From: Myxococcales bacterium FL481
GTDB lineage: Bacteria; Myxococcota_A; Polyangia; Nannocystales; Nannocystaceae
NCBI GenBank assembly: GCA_006508105.1
Contig: QKPP01000117.1
Coordinates: forward strand, 1 to 57,545
Direction: 5' to 3'
Length of the DNA: 57,545 nucleotides
Shown here: positions 19,053-27,732 of the stretch, one piece after another
How the letters are laid out: each line of letters begins with the position of its first letter
How positions within the stretch are numbered: position 1 is the first letter of the stretch
Translations under genes and position numbers: made by a program
The notes under the pieces: generated by a model
Database searches by the model: none
The model's input: only the letters and a program-made list of their open reading frames with translations
Told to the model about the DNA's origin: nothing

Positions 19053-20051
19053 CTAGTACAGACCCAGTCGTTCGGTGAGCCGTTGGTCGCATCGGGCCAA
19101 CGACCAGGCGTCGGGCGGTACCCCCACGGGCTCGTCTTCGCCGGCCGTTGCGGGGCCAACGTCGCTCGTCGGGTCGCTGTCTTGGTCGGTGTCGCTGCTG
19201 TCGCGGCGCGGATCCGTCGATGCATTCGTGGGCGGGCCGTTGCCCGGCGTGGGCGACTCAACGGCGTGAGTCATGTCCACGAGATGGTGACCGACCGCTC
19301 GCACCCGGGCCATACTCAACGAATGATCGAAGTCTCGTAGGGCGCGGGCGCGCGGCTCGGCTCCCGCGAAGGTTGGCCACCACGCGGCGGCCTCGCTGTC
19401 GGCGAGCTCGCGCTCGATGCCGGCGATGGCCACGTCAAGGTCCCGGCAGGCGAGCAGACCCGCGCGGTCGGCCGAGAACGCGGCGACGGCCGTCCATGGA
19501 CGGATCAGTCGACGAAACCACGACGCCTGAACCGGGGCCTGTCGTCGATCGCGCGCCGCGAGCCAGTGGGCCGCGAAGAGAGCACCGTGCCCGCACTGGG
19601 CGTGGGCGAGAGCCGAACCGATGGCGAACGCGCGAGCGGATGGTGCCAACTCGTCGAGTCGAGCGACGTTGAGCAGCAGCCATGGCTCGCCGCCGTGTGC
19701 AGGGGCCAGCGGCGTCGCCACCGGCCACGGTTCGGGGCTGGAGACCGCACGGAGCAGGGGCCGCACACAGTGCAGTAGGGCCGTCACCTCGTCGAGCAGT
19801 TCCAACACGCTCGGCGCGAACGCCCATTGCGTGGGTCGAAGGTGATCGCGTTCGAGTTCGGCGACGACCGACGGCCAGGCGCGATCGACTCGGCGGACGA
19901 GCACGCCACCGAGCGAGGAGCCGAACAGCCACCGCGTACGTCGCAGGTCCACGCCGTACGCGTAGGCCCGGGCGGCTAGTTCGAACTCGTACGACCGCAG
20001 TCGCTTGCGTCGCATGTGCGCCGAGAAGTCGGGCTCGCCCTGCATAAGCAA
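19053..20051 (-). CDS. Degenerate M48-like peptidase (pseudo-enzyme)
   Basis: Predicted 332 residues. The middle resembles the M48 (Ste24/HtpX-like) fold: AIGSALAHAQCGH (143-155) aligns with the HExxH helix of the family, and FSADRAGLLACRD (192-204) with the downstream E-x3-D helix. The first His is replaced by Ser146, the catalytic Glu by Ala147 and the third zinc ligand Glu by Ala191; only His150 remains. It should not bind zinc or cleave peptides. The C-terminus (~275-318) is acidic and disordered. It is the first gene of an operon with two dynamin-like GTPases, suggesting a scaffold or regulator for them. The family assignment is by eye. Confidence 0.65.
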   Translation of the reverse strand: MLMQGEPDFSAHMRRKRLRSYEFELAARAYAYGVDLRRTRWLFGSSLGGVLVRRVDRAWPSVVAELERDHLRPTQWAFAPSVLELLDEVTALLHCVRPLLRAVSSPEPWPVATPLAPAHGGEPWLLLNVARLDELAPSARAFAIGSALAHAQCGHGALFAAHWLAARDRRQAPVQASWFRRLIRPWTAVAAFSADRAGLLACRDLDVAIAGIERELADSEAAAWWPTFAGAEPRARALRDFDHSLSMARVRAVGHHLVDMTHAVESPTPGNGPPTNASTDPRRDSSDTDQDSDPTSDVGPATAGEDEPVGVPPDAWSLARCDQRLTERLGLY

Positions 20052-20194
20052 AGTCTAGCAACCGGCGCGGTCGATCTGCCGGACCCTGGCGTGCACCCCG
20101 TTGACCGGGCTTGGGTCATGTTCCGCGAGCTCACCCGATCCGCGGTCGTCTGCCTTGCTGAGATCGCGCCGACGCGGCATCGTGGGGCCCGCTC

Positions 20195-21559
20195 ATGCCC
20201 GCGCCCGCCGCTCGCCATGCGATTTCCGTCGACGACCGGGTCTGGCAACGCTCCGCGACGCCGTGGAGCGGACGCCTGGTGCGATACGGATTCGGAGCCG
20301 CGGGGGTCCTCATGGGGCTGGCGCTCGGCGGCATTGGAGCCGGCATCGCGGTTGTGGTGGCCGTTCCCCTTGTGCTTGCGTGGCCGCCGTTCGTGGCCCA
20401 TCGACTGCGAACGCTGGCCGCCGAGATCAACCCGTGGGACAAAGACGCCTCGGGCCGTCTCGCGACGGTGGAGCGCTCGTGGCTGGCCCGGTGGTTCGCG
20501 CCGCACGCTTGGTCACCGGCCCAACAGGGCCGCATCCAGCTGGCGCTAGGTGACGGTCAAGCCGCGACGCGGGCGTGGCTGGAGGTTGAGCGACTGACGC
20601 TCGAGCCTCATCACGGCTCTTTGCGCCGCGTGAAGGCGCACGCTCATTTGCTGGCCGGAGAGCGCGCGCAGGCCATCTCTCAATTGGAGTCCCTACCCGT
20701 CGAGCGCGACTCAGCGGCGGCGTTGCTCTTGGGCATCGCCTATCTCGGCGAGCGTTCTCTCGCTCACCGCGCGCTGCCGCTGCTGGAGCGAGCGGCAGAG
20801 GGCCTCCGCGACGATGTGCTTTGCCGAGCCGCGCTGCTGCTCGCCCGGGCGCGTTTCGATGCGCCGAAACCGGAACCCAACACCCTCGCCGCGGAGTTGG
20901 AGACAATCGAGCGCGCCACGACGCGCTCGGATTCGCTGGCAGCGGATCTTCTCAAACGGCTGCGCAAGCACATCCGCGCCACGCGCAAGCGCTCGAAGGC
21001 GGGCGATGGGTCGCGTCTCGTGGCGACTGCGGCCCCTCGCGCGTCGGGTGGAGAGCGGGGGTCGAACGGTCAAGCGGCGAGGGACGAAGAGCCCGGGCTG
21101 GGTGCAGAGCGGGAGTCGGACGGTCAAGCGGCGGAAGATGGAGAGCCGGGGTCGGGCGAGAAGCTAGCGGTGGCCACGGAGCCGGCATCGGTTGGAGAGC
21201 CGGGGTCGGTTGGCGAGGCGGGGTCAGATGGAGAGGCGGGGTCAGATGGAGAGCCGAGGTCCGGTGGAGCGCCGAGGTCCAATGGAGAGCCGAGGTCCGG
21301 TGGAGAGCCGAGGTCCGGTGGAGCGCCGAGGTCCGGTGGAGCGCCGAGGTCCGGTGGAGCGCCGAGGTCCAATGGAGAGCCGGGGTCCGGTGGAGGGCCG
21401 AGGTCAGATGGAGAACCCGGATCCGGCAACGGGCCGGCGACCTGCCGCGCGCCAGCGGTGCCACGCACCCCTGGCCGAGTGGCCGCCGCGCCGCGCGTGG
21501 TCCCCACCGGCGCGGACCGGGATTGGGACCACATCCTTGAAGACGCCGATGCTTGCTAG
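20195..21559 (+). CDS. Membrane protein with TPR-like region and 18-bp coding repeats
   Basis: Predicted 454 residues, no recognised family. Residues ~28-63 hold two hydrophobic helices (FGAAGVLMGLALGGIGAG and VVVAVPLVLAW). Residues ~105-270 form a TPR-like helical array (GRIQLALGDGQAATRAW, LLLGIAYLGERS). The C-terminal third is disordered and contains thirteen six-residue repeats (GEPRSG, GAPRSN and variants). It is divergent from the degenerate-M48/dynamin operon, 143 bp away, so the two units share a control region and may be linked in function; that link is only inferred. Confidence 0.7.
   Translation: MPAPAARHAISVDDRVWQRSATPWSGRLVRYGFGAAGVLMGLALGGIGAGIAVVVAVPLVLAWPPFVAHRLRTLAAEINPWDKDASGRLATVERSWLARWFAPHAWSPAQQGRIQLALGDGQAATRAWLEVERLTLEPHHGSLRRVKAHAHLLAGERAQAISQLESLPVERDSAAALLLGIAYLGERSLAHRALPLLERAAEGLRDDVLCRAALLLARARFDAPKPEPNTLAAELETIERATTRSDSLAADLLKRLRKHIRATRKRSKAGDGSRLVATAAPRASGGERGSNGQAARDEEPGLGAERESDGQAAEDGEPGSGEKLAVATEPASVGEPGSVGEAGSDGEAGSDGEPRSGGAPRSNGEPRSGGEPRSGGAPRSGGAPRSGGAPRSNGEPGSGGGPRSDGEPGSGNGPATCRAPAVPRTPGRVAAAPRVVPTGADRDWDHILEDADAC
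21194..21427 (+). repeat. Thirteen tandem 18-bp coding repeats
   Basis: Thirteen consecutive 18-bp units based on GGAGAGCCGAGGTCCGGT fill 234 bp exactly. Variation is limited mainly to GAG/GCG and GGT/AAT/GAT codons. Units encode G-[EA]-P-[RG]-S-[GND]. Low divergence between units indicates recent expansion by slippage or unequal exchange, so copy number may vary between strains. Confidence 0.95.
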
Positions 21560-21673
21560 CGTCGGCGAAGCGCCGTCGGTGCGCTCGGCCATCAAGCTCG
21601 GCTGGCGACCCCACGAGCGCATCCAGTCGCGTGGGCTCGCGCGGCTGACAGGCGGCTTGTCCGGCTCAAGCGC

Positions 21674-22564
21674 CTAGCCGAACGGATCGCTGTCGTTGCC
21701 GACGGTGATCTTGCGGCCGTTCTTCTGCTCTTGCTTGGCTGGTTTCGCCGGTCTTCGCTTGTTCGATTTGCCGGACCGGTTGCGGCTTCGCTTCGGAGAG
21801 CGCTCACTCTTCGTGTACTCGCGCTCCGGCGTGGCGGTGACGTCCGCGCCGACGGCGGAGTTCGGGCCCTGGGTATCCGGTGGGACGGCCGAGGCTTTGA
21901 TCACCTGCACTTCGGTGGGTTGTGCCGCAGCGGCTGGGGCCGCAGCGGGCTTGCTGCTCGACTTCTGCCACAGGAACACGCCCACGATGACGGCGACGCC
22001 CGCGGCGGCAATGCCAATCCATTTGCCTTTGCCGCCGCCGGTTGGCGCGAGATCGTCAGTGCCGTAGTCCTCGCCGAAGTCCGCGCTCGGGGAGAATTCG
22101 GGGCTCGCGGCTGGCGCGGTGCCGGCGGGAGCTGGGCCGGCCAGCGGGCTGGCGGGTGGGCCGGCCAGCGGGCCACCGGTGGGTTCGGCAAGCGGACTGC
22201 TGACTGGTGTCGCGGGGTCAAACGGGCTAGCGGCAGCGGGCTCGGGTTCGACCGACGGTGAGACGCTGCCTTCGGACGAGACGCTGGCTGGAGCGGCGGC
22301 TTGTCGCTGAAACACGGACGTCGCGCTCTCGTCCTCGTCTGCGTCCGCCGGGGTGTCGTCGTCTTCGCCTTCGGCGACAGACTCGAGGACCGCGTACAGC
22401 TGCCGGATCTCATCGTCGAGACGATCGATCGCCTCCGAGTGGGCACGCAGCGCGTCGGCTTCGGCGGCCGTTTCCAGCTGCGCTTCGTGGGCATCGCGTT
22501 CTTGCTCAAGCTGTTCAAGGCGGGCGAGGGATTCGGCAATCCACTCCTCAGAGCGATCGGTCAT
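21674..22564 (-). CDS. Single-pass membrane protein with N-terminal coiled coil, unknown function
   Basis: Predicted 296 residues from ATG 22564 (MTDRSEEW). Residues ~1-65 form a charged heptad-like coiled coil (ESLARLEQLEQERDAHEAQL). An acidic then Pro/Ala/Ser-rich linker follows, one membrane helix (WIGIAAAGVAVIVGVFLW) and a strongly basic Lys/Arg-rich tail ending GNDSDPFG. No enzymatic motif is visible. A longer in-frame start at 22618 is possible but adds a non-conserved-looking stretch. It is convergent with the TPR/repeat protein and upstream neighbours are mglBA on the same strand. Confidence 0.65.
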   Translation of the reverse strand: MTDRSEEWIAESLARLEQLEQERDAHEAQLETAAEADALRAHSEAIDRLDDEIRQLYAVLESVAEGEDDDTPADADEDESATSVFQRQAAAPASVSSEGSVSPSVEPEPAAASPFDPATPVSSPLAEPTGGPLAGPPASPLAGPAPAGTAPAASPEFSPSADFGEDYGTDDLAPTGGGKGKWIGIAAAGVAVIVGVFLWQKSSSKPAAAPAAAAQPTEVQVIKASAVPPDTQGPNSAVGADVTATPEREYTKSERSPKRSRNRSGKSNKRRPAKPAKQEQKNGRKITVGNDSDPFG

Positions 22565-22634
22565 GGCAACGACTTCCTTCGACGAGCGAGTCCGCGCAGA
22601 GCACGCGGACGATCCCATTCATATCACAGCGCGC

Positions 22635-22657
22635 CATTTCGGCTGAACCGCGAAATG
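22635..22657. promoter_or_regulatory. Inverted repeat downstream of mglA
   Basis: CATTTCG (22635-22641) and CGAAATG (22651-22657) form a 7-bp inverted repeat with a 9-base spacer, about 70 bp upstream of the coiled-coil membrane protein start on the minus strand. It is AT-richer than its surroundings. It could be an operator or a weak hairpin; there is no T run. Confidence 0.3.
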
Positions 22658-22855
22658 CGACGATCGGTCGCGTGACCGAGCGGTCGTTGCGCGATGCCGC
22701 TCGGTCGGGCGCGAAGCGGACCCCGGCCCGATCGCGCATCGGGATCCGCCGATCGCCGGAGTGTCTCAGGGATGGGCGACGAGCCGGAGGCTCACGCCGC
22801 GGTCGGACCGTCGTGTGCCGTTGGCGGCGCCTGGCCAGATGGTTTGTCTTCCCGG

Positions 22856-23443
22856 TCAGCTGCCTTTGCGCAGCTCAGTCAAGACCTGTTTCGCGAGCGT
22901 CTTGAGCGTCTCGAACACGCCGTCGCCTCGCGTCGCGCTGGCTTCGAACTCAGGCACGCGGGTTGGGTTCAGCACGTTCGACAGCTCTTCGACGGGCACC
23001 GCGTTGGGCAAGTCCCGTTTGTTGTACTGCACCACGTAGGGCAGTTCGTCGAGATTGTAGCCCTGTTCCTCGAGGTTGATACGCAAGTTGTCGAGGCTCT
23101 CGATGTTCGCCTCCATGCGCTCAACTTGTGAGTCGGCCACAAAGCAGACCCCGTCGACGCCCTTGAGGATCAGCTTTCGGCTGGCGTCGTAGAACACCTG
23201 GCCCGGGACCGTGTACAGATGAAAGCGGGTCTTGAAGCCGCGAATTTCACCGAGGCTTAGCGGAAGGAAATCGAAGAACAGCGTGCGCTCGGTCTCGGTG
23301 GCCAGCGAGATCATCTTGCCGCGGGCGTCGGAGCGAGTCTTGTTGTAGATGTACTGAAGGTTCGTCGTCTTGCCGCACAGCCCGGGGCCGTAATAGACCA
23401 GCTTGCAGTTGATCTCACGGGCGCTGTAGTTGATAAACGACAT
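22856..23443 (-). CDS. mglA: Ras-like polarity GTPase MglA
   Basis: Predicted 195 residues, the length of Myxococcus MglA. MglA-GTP marks the leading pole of gliding cells and recruits motility and pilus machinery. Motifs are P-loop GPGLCGKTT (19-27), the intrinsic arginine finger region TERT with Arg53 and Thr54, the MglA-specific G3 TVPGQ (78-82, Gln82 in the catalytic position), and G4 NKRD (141-144). There is no lipidation signal. mglB lies 50 bp upstream on the same strand, the usual mglBA order. Presence suggests polar control of gliding or twitching, although MglA also occurs in non-motile bacteria. Confidence 0.97.
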   Translation of the reverse strand: MSFINYSAREINCKLVYYGPGLCGKTTNLQYIYNKTRSDARGKMISLATETERTLFFDFLPLSLGEIRGFKTRFHLYTVPGQVFYDASRKLILKGVDGVCFVADSQVERMEANIESLDNLRINLEEQGYNLDELPYVVQYNKRDLPNAVPVEELSNVLNPTRVPEFEASATRGDGVFETLKTLAKQVLTELRKGS

Positions 23444-23493
23444 GCTGCGGCTCTAGAATTGGGGCCAGGGGCTGGAGGAACGCGAGCCGTGGC

Positions 23494-23973
23494 CTAGTCG
23501 TTGAAAAGGTTGTCGATGTCCGCATCCGTGATCTCGGCGAACACGTTGGCTTGCGGCGTCGCGGCCTTCTTCTCCAGCTCATCGAACACTTTGGTGAGCT
23601 CAGCCGAGGCCTTTTTGACCCGCAGTCGGACGAGGCCGTGGGTGGTGTTCTTGTCGAACAACACGACCAAAATGATGCGTCGGGCCACAATGGTCATATG
23701 GACCGAGAGGTCTCGGCCTTCGTGAAACTGGCCGGTGAATTCCTCTTCCTCGATCAGTTTGGCGATTCCGCCGGTGGCCGCCACATTCCCCGCCACCAGC
23801 GAGCTGAGTGACGTAGTGTCGAGATCGGCTTCGACGCCGGCCGAAGCGATGAGCTGACCGTTTTTGTCGACGAGCAGGATGGTGCGAGAGCGAGAGTCCT
23901 GCTGCAGCTTCTCCGCGATCGCCTGGATCTGCGCAAGCTCCTCCTCGTACATTACGAGCTGCGGGTTGAGCAT
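23494..23973 (-). CDS. mglB: Roadblock/LC7 protein MglB, GTPase-activating partner of MglA
   Basis: Predicted 159 residues, the length of Myxococcus MglB. The Roadblock fold spans ~5-130, with TILLVDKNGQLIASAG and VLFDKNTTHGLVRLRVKKA segments. A C-terminal ~25-residue acidic tail (NVFAEITDADIDNLF) matches the region that helps nucleotide exchange on MglA. MglB dimers stimulate GTP hydrolysis by MglA at the lagging pole. It is directly upstream of mglA on the same strand and probably cotranscribed with it. Confidence 0.96.
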   Translation of the reverse strand: MLNPQLVMYEEELAQIQAIAEKLQQDSRSRTILLVDKNGQLIASAGVEADLDTTSLSSLVAGNVAATGGIAKLIEEEEFTGQFHEGRDLSVHMTIVARRIILVVLFDKNTTHGLVRLRVKKASAELTKVFDELEKKAATPQANVFAEITDADIDNLFND

Positions 23974-24149
23974 GTGGACGGCGAACTCCTGATCGGGTGA
24001 AAGCGGGACGAACGGGACCGGCCGGGGATACGGATGCGGGCCCGATCAGCGCCCGACCCTAACAGAGGACTTGGGGCAAGTCCACGCGACGGGCAACGGG
24101 TCGGGTGGCGCAACATGGGCGTAGACGCGCAGCCCTGACGCGCCAGGGT

Positions 24150-24755
24150 CTACACCAGGGCGCGGCGATCTTCGAACGCGCGACTGAGCGTGGTGAGGTC
24201 GGCGTACTCGAGTTCGCCACCGACGGCGATTCCCGAAGCGATTCGGGTCACGCGGACTCCCAGCGGGGTCATGAGCTTCGCCAGATACAAGGCGGTCGCG
24301 TCCCCTTCGACGTTTGGGCTGGTGGCCACGATCACCTCTTTGACGCTGTCATCACGCAGGCGCGACAACAGGCCATCGATGCCCAATTGGGCCGGGCCGA
24401 CGCCCGCGAGTGGGTCGAGCACCCCGTGCAGGATGTGATAGCGACCGCGAAACGTGCCCGATCTCTCGATCGCAATTCGGTCTTGAGGATGTGCGACCAC
24501 GCAGATGAGGGCCGCATCGCGGCGCGGATCGGAGCAGATCGCACAGCGTTCGCTCACCGACCAGTCTCCACAAGATACGCACGTGCGCAGGTTTGCGTGG
24601 ACATCGGTGAGTGCCTCGGCCAGGGCGACCGCGTAGTCATCGTCGTCTCGGGCGATCGCCAACGCCAGCCGCAGCGAGCTTTTCTCCCCAATGCCCGGGA
24701 GTCGCGCCAACAGTCGGGCGAGGCGCTCGAGCGGATCCCTACCGGCCGCGGTCAC
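24150..24755 (-). CDS. recR: Recombination protein RecR
   Basis: Predicted 201 residues with a GTG start that overlaps the ybaB stop (GTGA). RecR works with RecO/RecF to load RecA on gapped DNA. It has the N-terminal helix-hairpin-helix (ARLPGIGEKSSLRL, 17-30), a four-Cys zinc finger (Cys59, 62, 71 and 74) and a Toprim domain from ~79 (LICVVAHPQD, ATSPNVEGDATA). It is the last gene of a dnaX-ybaB-recR operon, a widely conserved order. Confidence 0.97.
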   Translation of the reverse strand: MTAAGRDPLERLARLLARLPGIGEKSSLRLALAIARDDDDYAVALAEALTDVHANLRTCVSCGDWSVSERCAICSDPRRDAALICVVAHPQDRIAIERSGTFRGRYHILHGVLDPLAGVGPAQLGIDGLLSRLRDDSVKEVIVATSPNVEGDATALYLAKLMTPLGVRVTRIASGIAVGGELEYADLTTLSRAFEDRRALV

Positions 24756-25072
24756 TGGCCAAAATTGGGCGGCACCATGCCGGGCGGGAGCAGCGAGCCC
24801 ATGCGCTCTTGAGCCACCTCCCGTGCCTTGTCCATCGCGTTGTTGACCGCGGCCACGATGAGGTCTTGGAGCATCTCGCGGTCCTCCTCGAGGACGCTCG
24901 GATCGATCTCGATTTTGGTCACCTTCTGAGCCGCTGTCGCGGTGACAGTGACCATCCCCGCTCCCGCCGTGCCTTCGACGGAGTGCTCGGCTAACCCTTT
25001 TTGCATGTACTCCATTTGTTCGCGCAGCTGCTGCGCTTGCTGCATGAGCGCGCCGAGATCGAAATCGGTCAT
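24752..25072 (-). CDS. ybaB: YbaB/EbfC family nucleoid-associated protein
   Basis: Predicted 106 residues, the usual size. YbaB dimers bind DNA and affect nucleoid structure and repair. The N-terminus MTDFDLGALMQQAQQLREQM forms the typical amphipathic helix, followed by the core beta-sheet with VTVTATAAQKVTKIEIDPS and a final helix DLIVAAVNNAMDKARE. A Pro-rich end (LLPPGMVPP) is normal for the family. It sits between dnaX and recR, overlapping recR by 4 bp. Confidence 0.95.
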   Translation of the reverse strand: MTDFDLGALMQQAQQLREQMEYMQKGLAEHSVEGTAGAGMVTVTATAAQKVTKIEIDPSVLEEDREMLQDLIVAAVNNAMDKAREVAQERMGSLLPPGMVPPNFGQ

Positions 25073-25139
25073 GGCCTAGTAGTGTAGCTCAGGCGGGGTG
25101 GTGCGACAGGTCCGAGGCCCCGCCCCCTGCACGCGGAGG

Positions 25140-27674
25140 TCACGCGGGGGGAGACGGGCGCACGTTTCGGATCTGCCCGCCGAATCGGCGCAACAGCGCC
25201 TGCACGACGGGGTGCCCTTGCGCCTCGCTCTCGAGCTCCGCTTGGTGTTCTTCGCGGCGTCGCTGCTGCAGTTGGGCCACGCTGGGAGCGTCGTCGAGGT
25301 CCGGTTCGCGATCTTGGCAGGTCAGCTCGAATCGCTGACCAAGGTAGCGCTGCACCAGCTCGTCGAGTCGTGCGGCGACGTCGGGTTCGTCGAGTTGGCG
25401 GCGGGCCATGCCTCCGGCCGGTCCCGTGAGCCGGAGCTGACGCTCGTCGAGTGCGACGAACCCGAGATCGACGAGCACCGCGTAGAGCATCTCGTCCTCG
25501 TTGAGCACGCGCTCCAAGAACGCCTCCCAGGCCGCCAGTGGGGCGAGCTCTCGCCAAGGCACGCGCTCCGCCGGTATGCATCGCGGGCCCGCGCAGCCGT
25601 TCGATTCGAGGTCCGCCGCGGGAAGACTCGGCGGCGCGGACGACGGGGCCGAGCTCGCCGTCGTCGGGGCGGCGTGGATTCCGGCACGGATGGGAAGTGA
25701 CGGAATCGCAGTGGAGTCCTCCGGCGGATCGGCGGGCGCCGCTGAGGCGGGGGTTTCCGGACCTCCGTCGCGGTCAGCTCCGGAGGCCGCGGGTACACCG
25801 GGCGCGGCGGCCAACCCCGACGCGCCCCTCGGGCCCGCGTTCGCCTGCGATCGAACCTCGGGTTTGCCGGCATCGCCCGACTCCCGCGCTCCGTTGACCA
25901 AGGCCCACAAGCGATCGGTCAACACCGGATCGGCCGGTGGTGGCAGCTGTGCGGAACAGTTGTCGATCGGGTGGCCCCCTGGCTCAGTGGGATCCGCTCG
26001 CCCGGAGCTCTGAGCGTTCTCCCGGGGCCTCGCATCCGGTGCGACGCCGAGCTGGGCCTCCTCGAGTTTCTGCGGCGGATCGGATGGGCGGTCCGCTTGC
26101 GCATCGGAGCGCCTGGTTTCGGTCGCGCGGGGCTCAGTCACTTGGCCGCTGGCGTCGCGGTCCGTGTTGGCGAGCGAGGGCGCAGATGAGCTGGTGCGGT
26201 GGGGCGTCGCGGTTGACGACGGGGACGCCGTGAGTTCGTCGGTCGCCGCAGCCGCTGGGGATCGTGGCGCGGTAAGGTCACGCGACGTCGGCACCGAGGG
26301 CGACGTCGCCGTCTTGGGCACCGACTTGGTCGGCGCCATGCGGGGCGCGGCGCGGTCCGGCGGATCTTCCGACGAGGGCGGATCGTCGGCCCGGTGGACC
26401 ACGCCCGACTCGCTCGCCGTGCGACCTGGCGTGCGGCGGGTGGGGATCGCCGTGGCGGAACCAGCCGACGACGCCGGGCGAGGCGCGGGTTCGGGGCTGG
26501 GACCGGAGCCGCCCGCGGCTGGCGAGGCGGGGCCACCCAGGTTGCGCAGTTCCTCGACGAGCTCGCCAATCGGCACGAGAGGCTCGGCTTGCGCGAGATC
26601 TAGCAGCGCCATGTCCAGCGTGAGTCGGGGCGCCTTCGCGTCCTCTAGCCCGTCGACGACGTGGGCGAAGCGATCAAAAAGCTGGCCCAGCACCACGAGC
26701 TCGGCCTGCTTCGCTTGCGACAAGAGCCGCGCTTGCAGTGCATCGCTCGCGTCGAGGAGTGCGCTGGTGTCGGCGCAGGCCTTGACGACCGCGAGATCCC
26801 GCAGATGCTGCAGGATGGCCACGGCCAGACGGGGCAGGCTGTGGGAGGCTTGGCACAGCTCCGAGAATCGCCGCAACGTCAATTCGCCGTCCCTGCCCAA
26901 GATCGCATCCACGAGCTCGGCGACAGCGAAGCGATCCGACTGACCGAGGATCTGCTGGACCTCCGCCTCCGTGATGTCGGCGGGGTCTTGTGCGAACGCG
27001 ATGACTTTGTCGAGCAGGGTCAGGCCGTCTCGAATCGAACCGTCGGCACAGCGAGCGATCACCCCCAGCCCGCCGTCGTCCACCGTCACTCCTTCGCGTC
27101 CGCTCACATCTCGCAGATGGGCGACGAGCGTGGCTTGCGTAGCGGGCCGGAAGTCCAACCGAGCTACGCGAGATAGGATCGTCGGCAAGACCTTGTGCGG
27201 ATCGGTCGTCGCGAACAAGAACGTCACATGCGGGGGCGGCTCCTCGAGCGTTTTCAGCAACGCGTTGAAGGCCGACGCGGTGAGCATGTGTACCTCGTCG
27301 ATGATGTAGATTTTGCGTCGGGCGCTTTGCGGTAGGTAGTGGACCTTGTCCCGCAGCGCGCGGATATCATCTACTGAGTTGTTACTGGCGCCATCGATCT
27401 CGATGACATCGGTCGAGCGTCCTTGGGTCACCGCTCGGCACTCGTCGCAGACGTTGCACGGGTCGATAGTGGGTCCGTGCTCGCAGACGAGGCATTTGGC
27501 CAAAATTCGCGCGGCGGTTGTTTTACCTAGGCCGCGGACTCCACAAAAGAGATACGCGTGGTGAAGGCGATCGTGATGGAGGGCGTTGGTGAGCGTGCGC
27601 GTGACGTGCTCTTGCCCGACCATGTCGGCGAAGCGCTCGGGTCGATACTTGCGGGCTAAGACGAGGTAAGCCAC
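25140..27674 (-). CDS. dnaX: DNA polymerase III subunit gamma/tau
   Basis: Predicted 844 residues from a GTG start. DnaX is the AAA+ motor of the clamp loader and, as tau, links polymerase cores to helicase. Motifs are Walker A GVRGLGKTT (45-53), zinc ligands Cys64, Cys73, Cys76 and Cys79, and Walker B DEVH (126-129). The arginine-finger motif reads SRV (168-170) instead of the usual SRC. Domain III follows to ~370, then a ~300-residue Pro/Ser/Thr-rich disordered linker and a C-terminal tau-like domain (~700-844). I see no clear A-rich slippery sequence for a gamma frameshift. It is first in dnaX-ybaB-recR. Confidence 0.96.
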   Translation of the reverse strand: MAYLVLARKYRPERFADMVGQEHVTRTLTNALHHDRLHHAYLFCGVRGLGKTTAARILAKCLVCEHGPTIDPCNVCDECRAVTQGRSTDVIEIDGASNNSVDDIRALRDKVHYLPQSARRKIYIIDEVHMLTASAFNALLKTLEEPPPHVTFLFATTDPHKVLPTILSRVARLDFRPATQATLVAHLRDVSGREGVTVDDGGLGVIARCADGSIRDGLTLLDKVIAFAQDPADITEAEVQQILGQSDRFAVAELVDAILGRDGELTLRRFSELCQASHSLPRLAVAILQHLRDLAVVKACADTSALLDASDALQARLLSQAKQAELVVLGQLFDRFAHVVDGLEDAKAPRLTLDMALLDLAQAEPLVPIGELVEELRNLGGPASPAAGGSGPSPEPAPRPASSAGSATAIPTRRTPGRTASESGVVHRADDPPSSEDPPDRAAPRMAPTKSVPKTATSPSVPTSRDLTAPRSPAAAATDELTASPSSTATPHRTSSSAPSLANTDRDASGQVTEPRATETRRSDAQADRPSDPPQKLEEAQLGVAPDARPRENAQSSGRADPTEPGGHPIDNCSAQLPPPADPVLTDRLWALVNGARESGDAGKPEVRSQANAGPRGASGLAAAPGVPAASGADRDGGPETPASAAPADPPEDSTAIPSLPIRAGIHAAPTTASSAPSSAPPSLPAADLESNGCAGPRCIPAERVPWRELAPLAAWEAFLERVLNEDEMLYAVLVDLGFVALDERQLRLTGPAGGMARRQLDEPDVAARLDELVQRYLGQRFELTCQDREPDLDDAPSVAQLQQRRREEHQAELESEAQGHPVVQALLRRFGGQIRNVRPSPPA

Positions 27675-27732
27675 GTTGCGACCCTACCACGGGCGGTACC
27701 CCCTAAATGCGCCGCCGAGAGCGTACGCGGGG

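Noticed and set aside
21194-21427. Direct repeats as a possible CRISPR array
   Set aside because: The 18-bp units are contiguous with no unique spacers, stay in frame inside a gene, and no cas gene is nearby.
25140-27674. Programmed frameshift in dnaX
   Set aside because: A T5 stretch exists on the coding strand but no A-rich slippery heptamer with a following stop and stem-loop was found.
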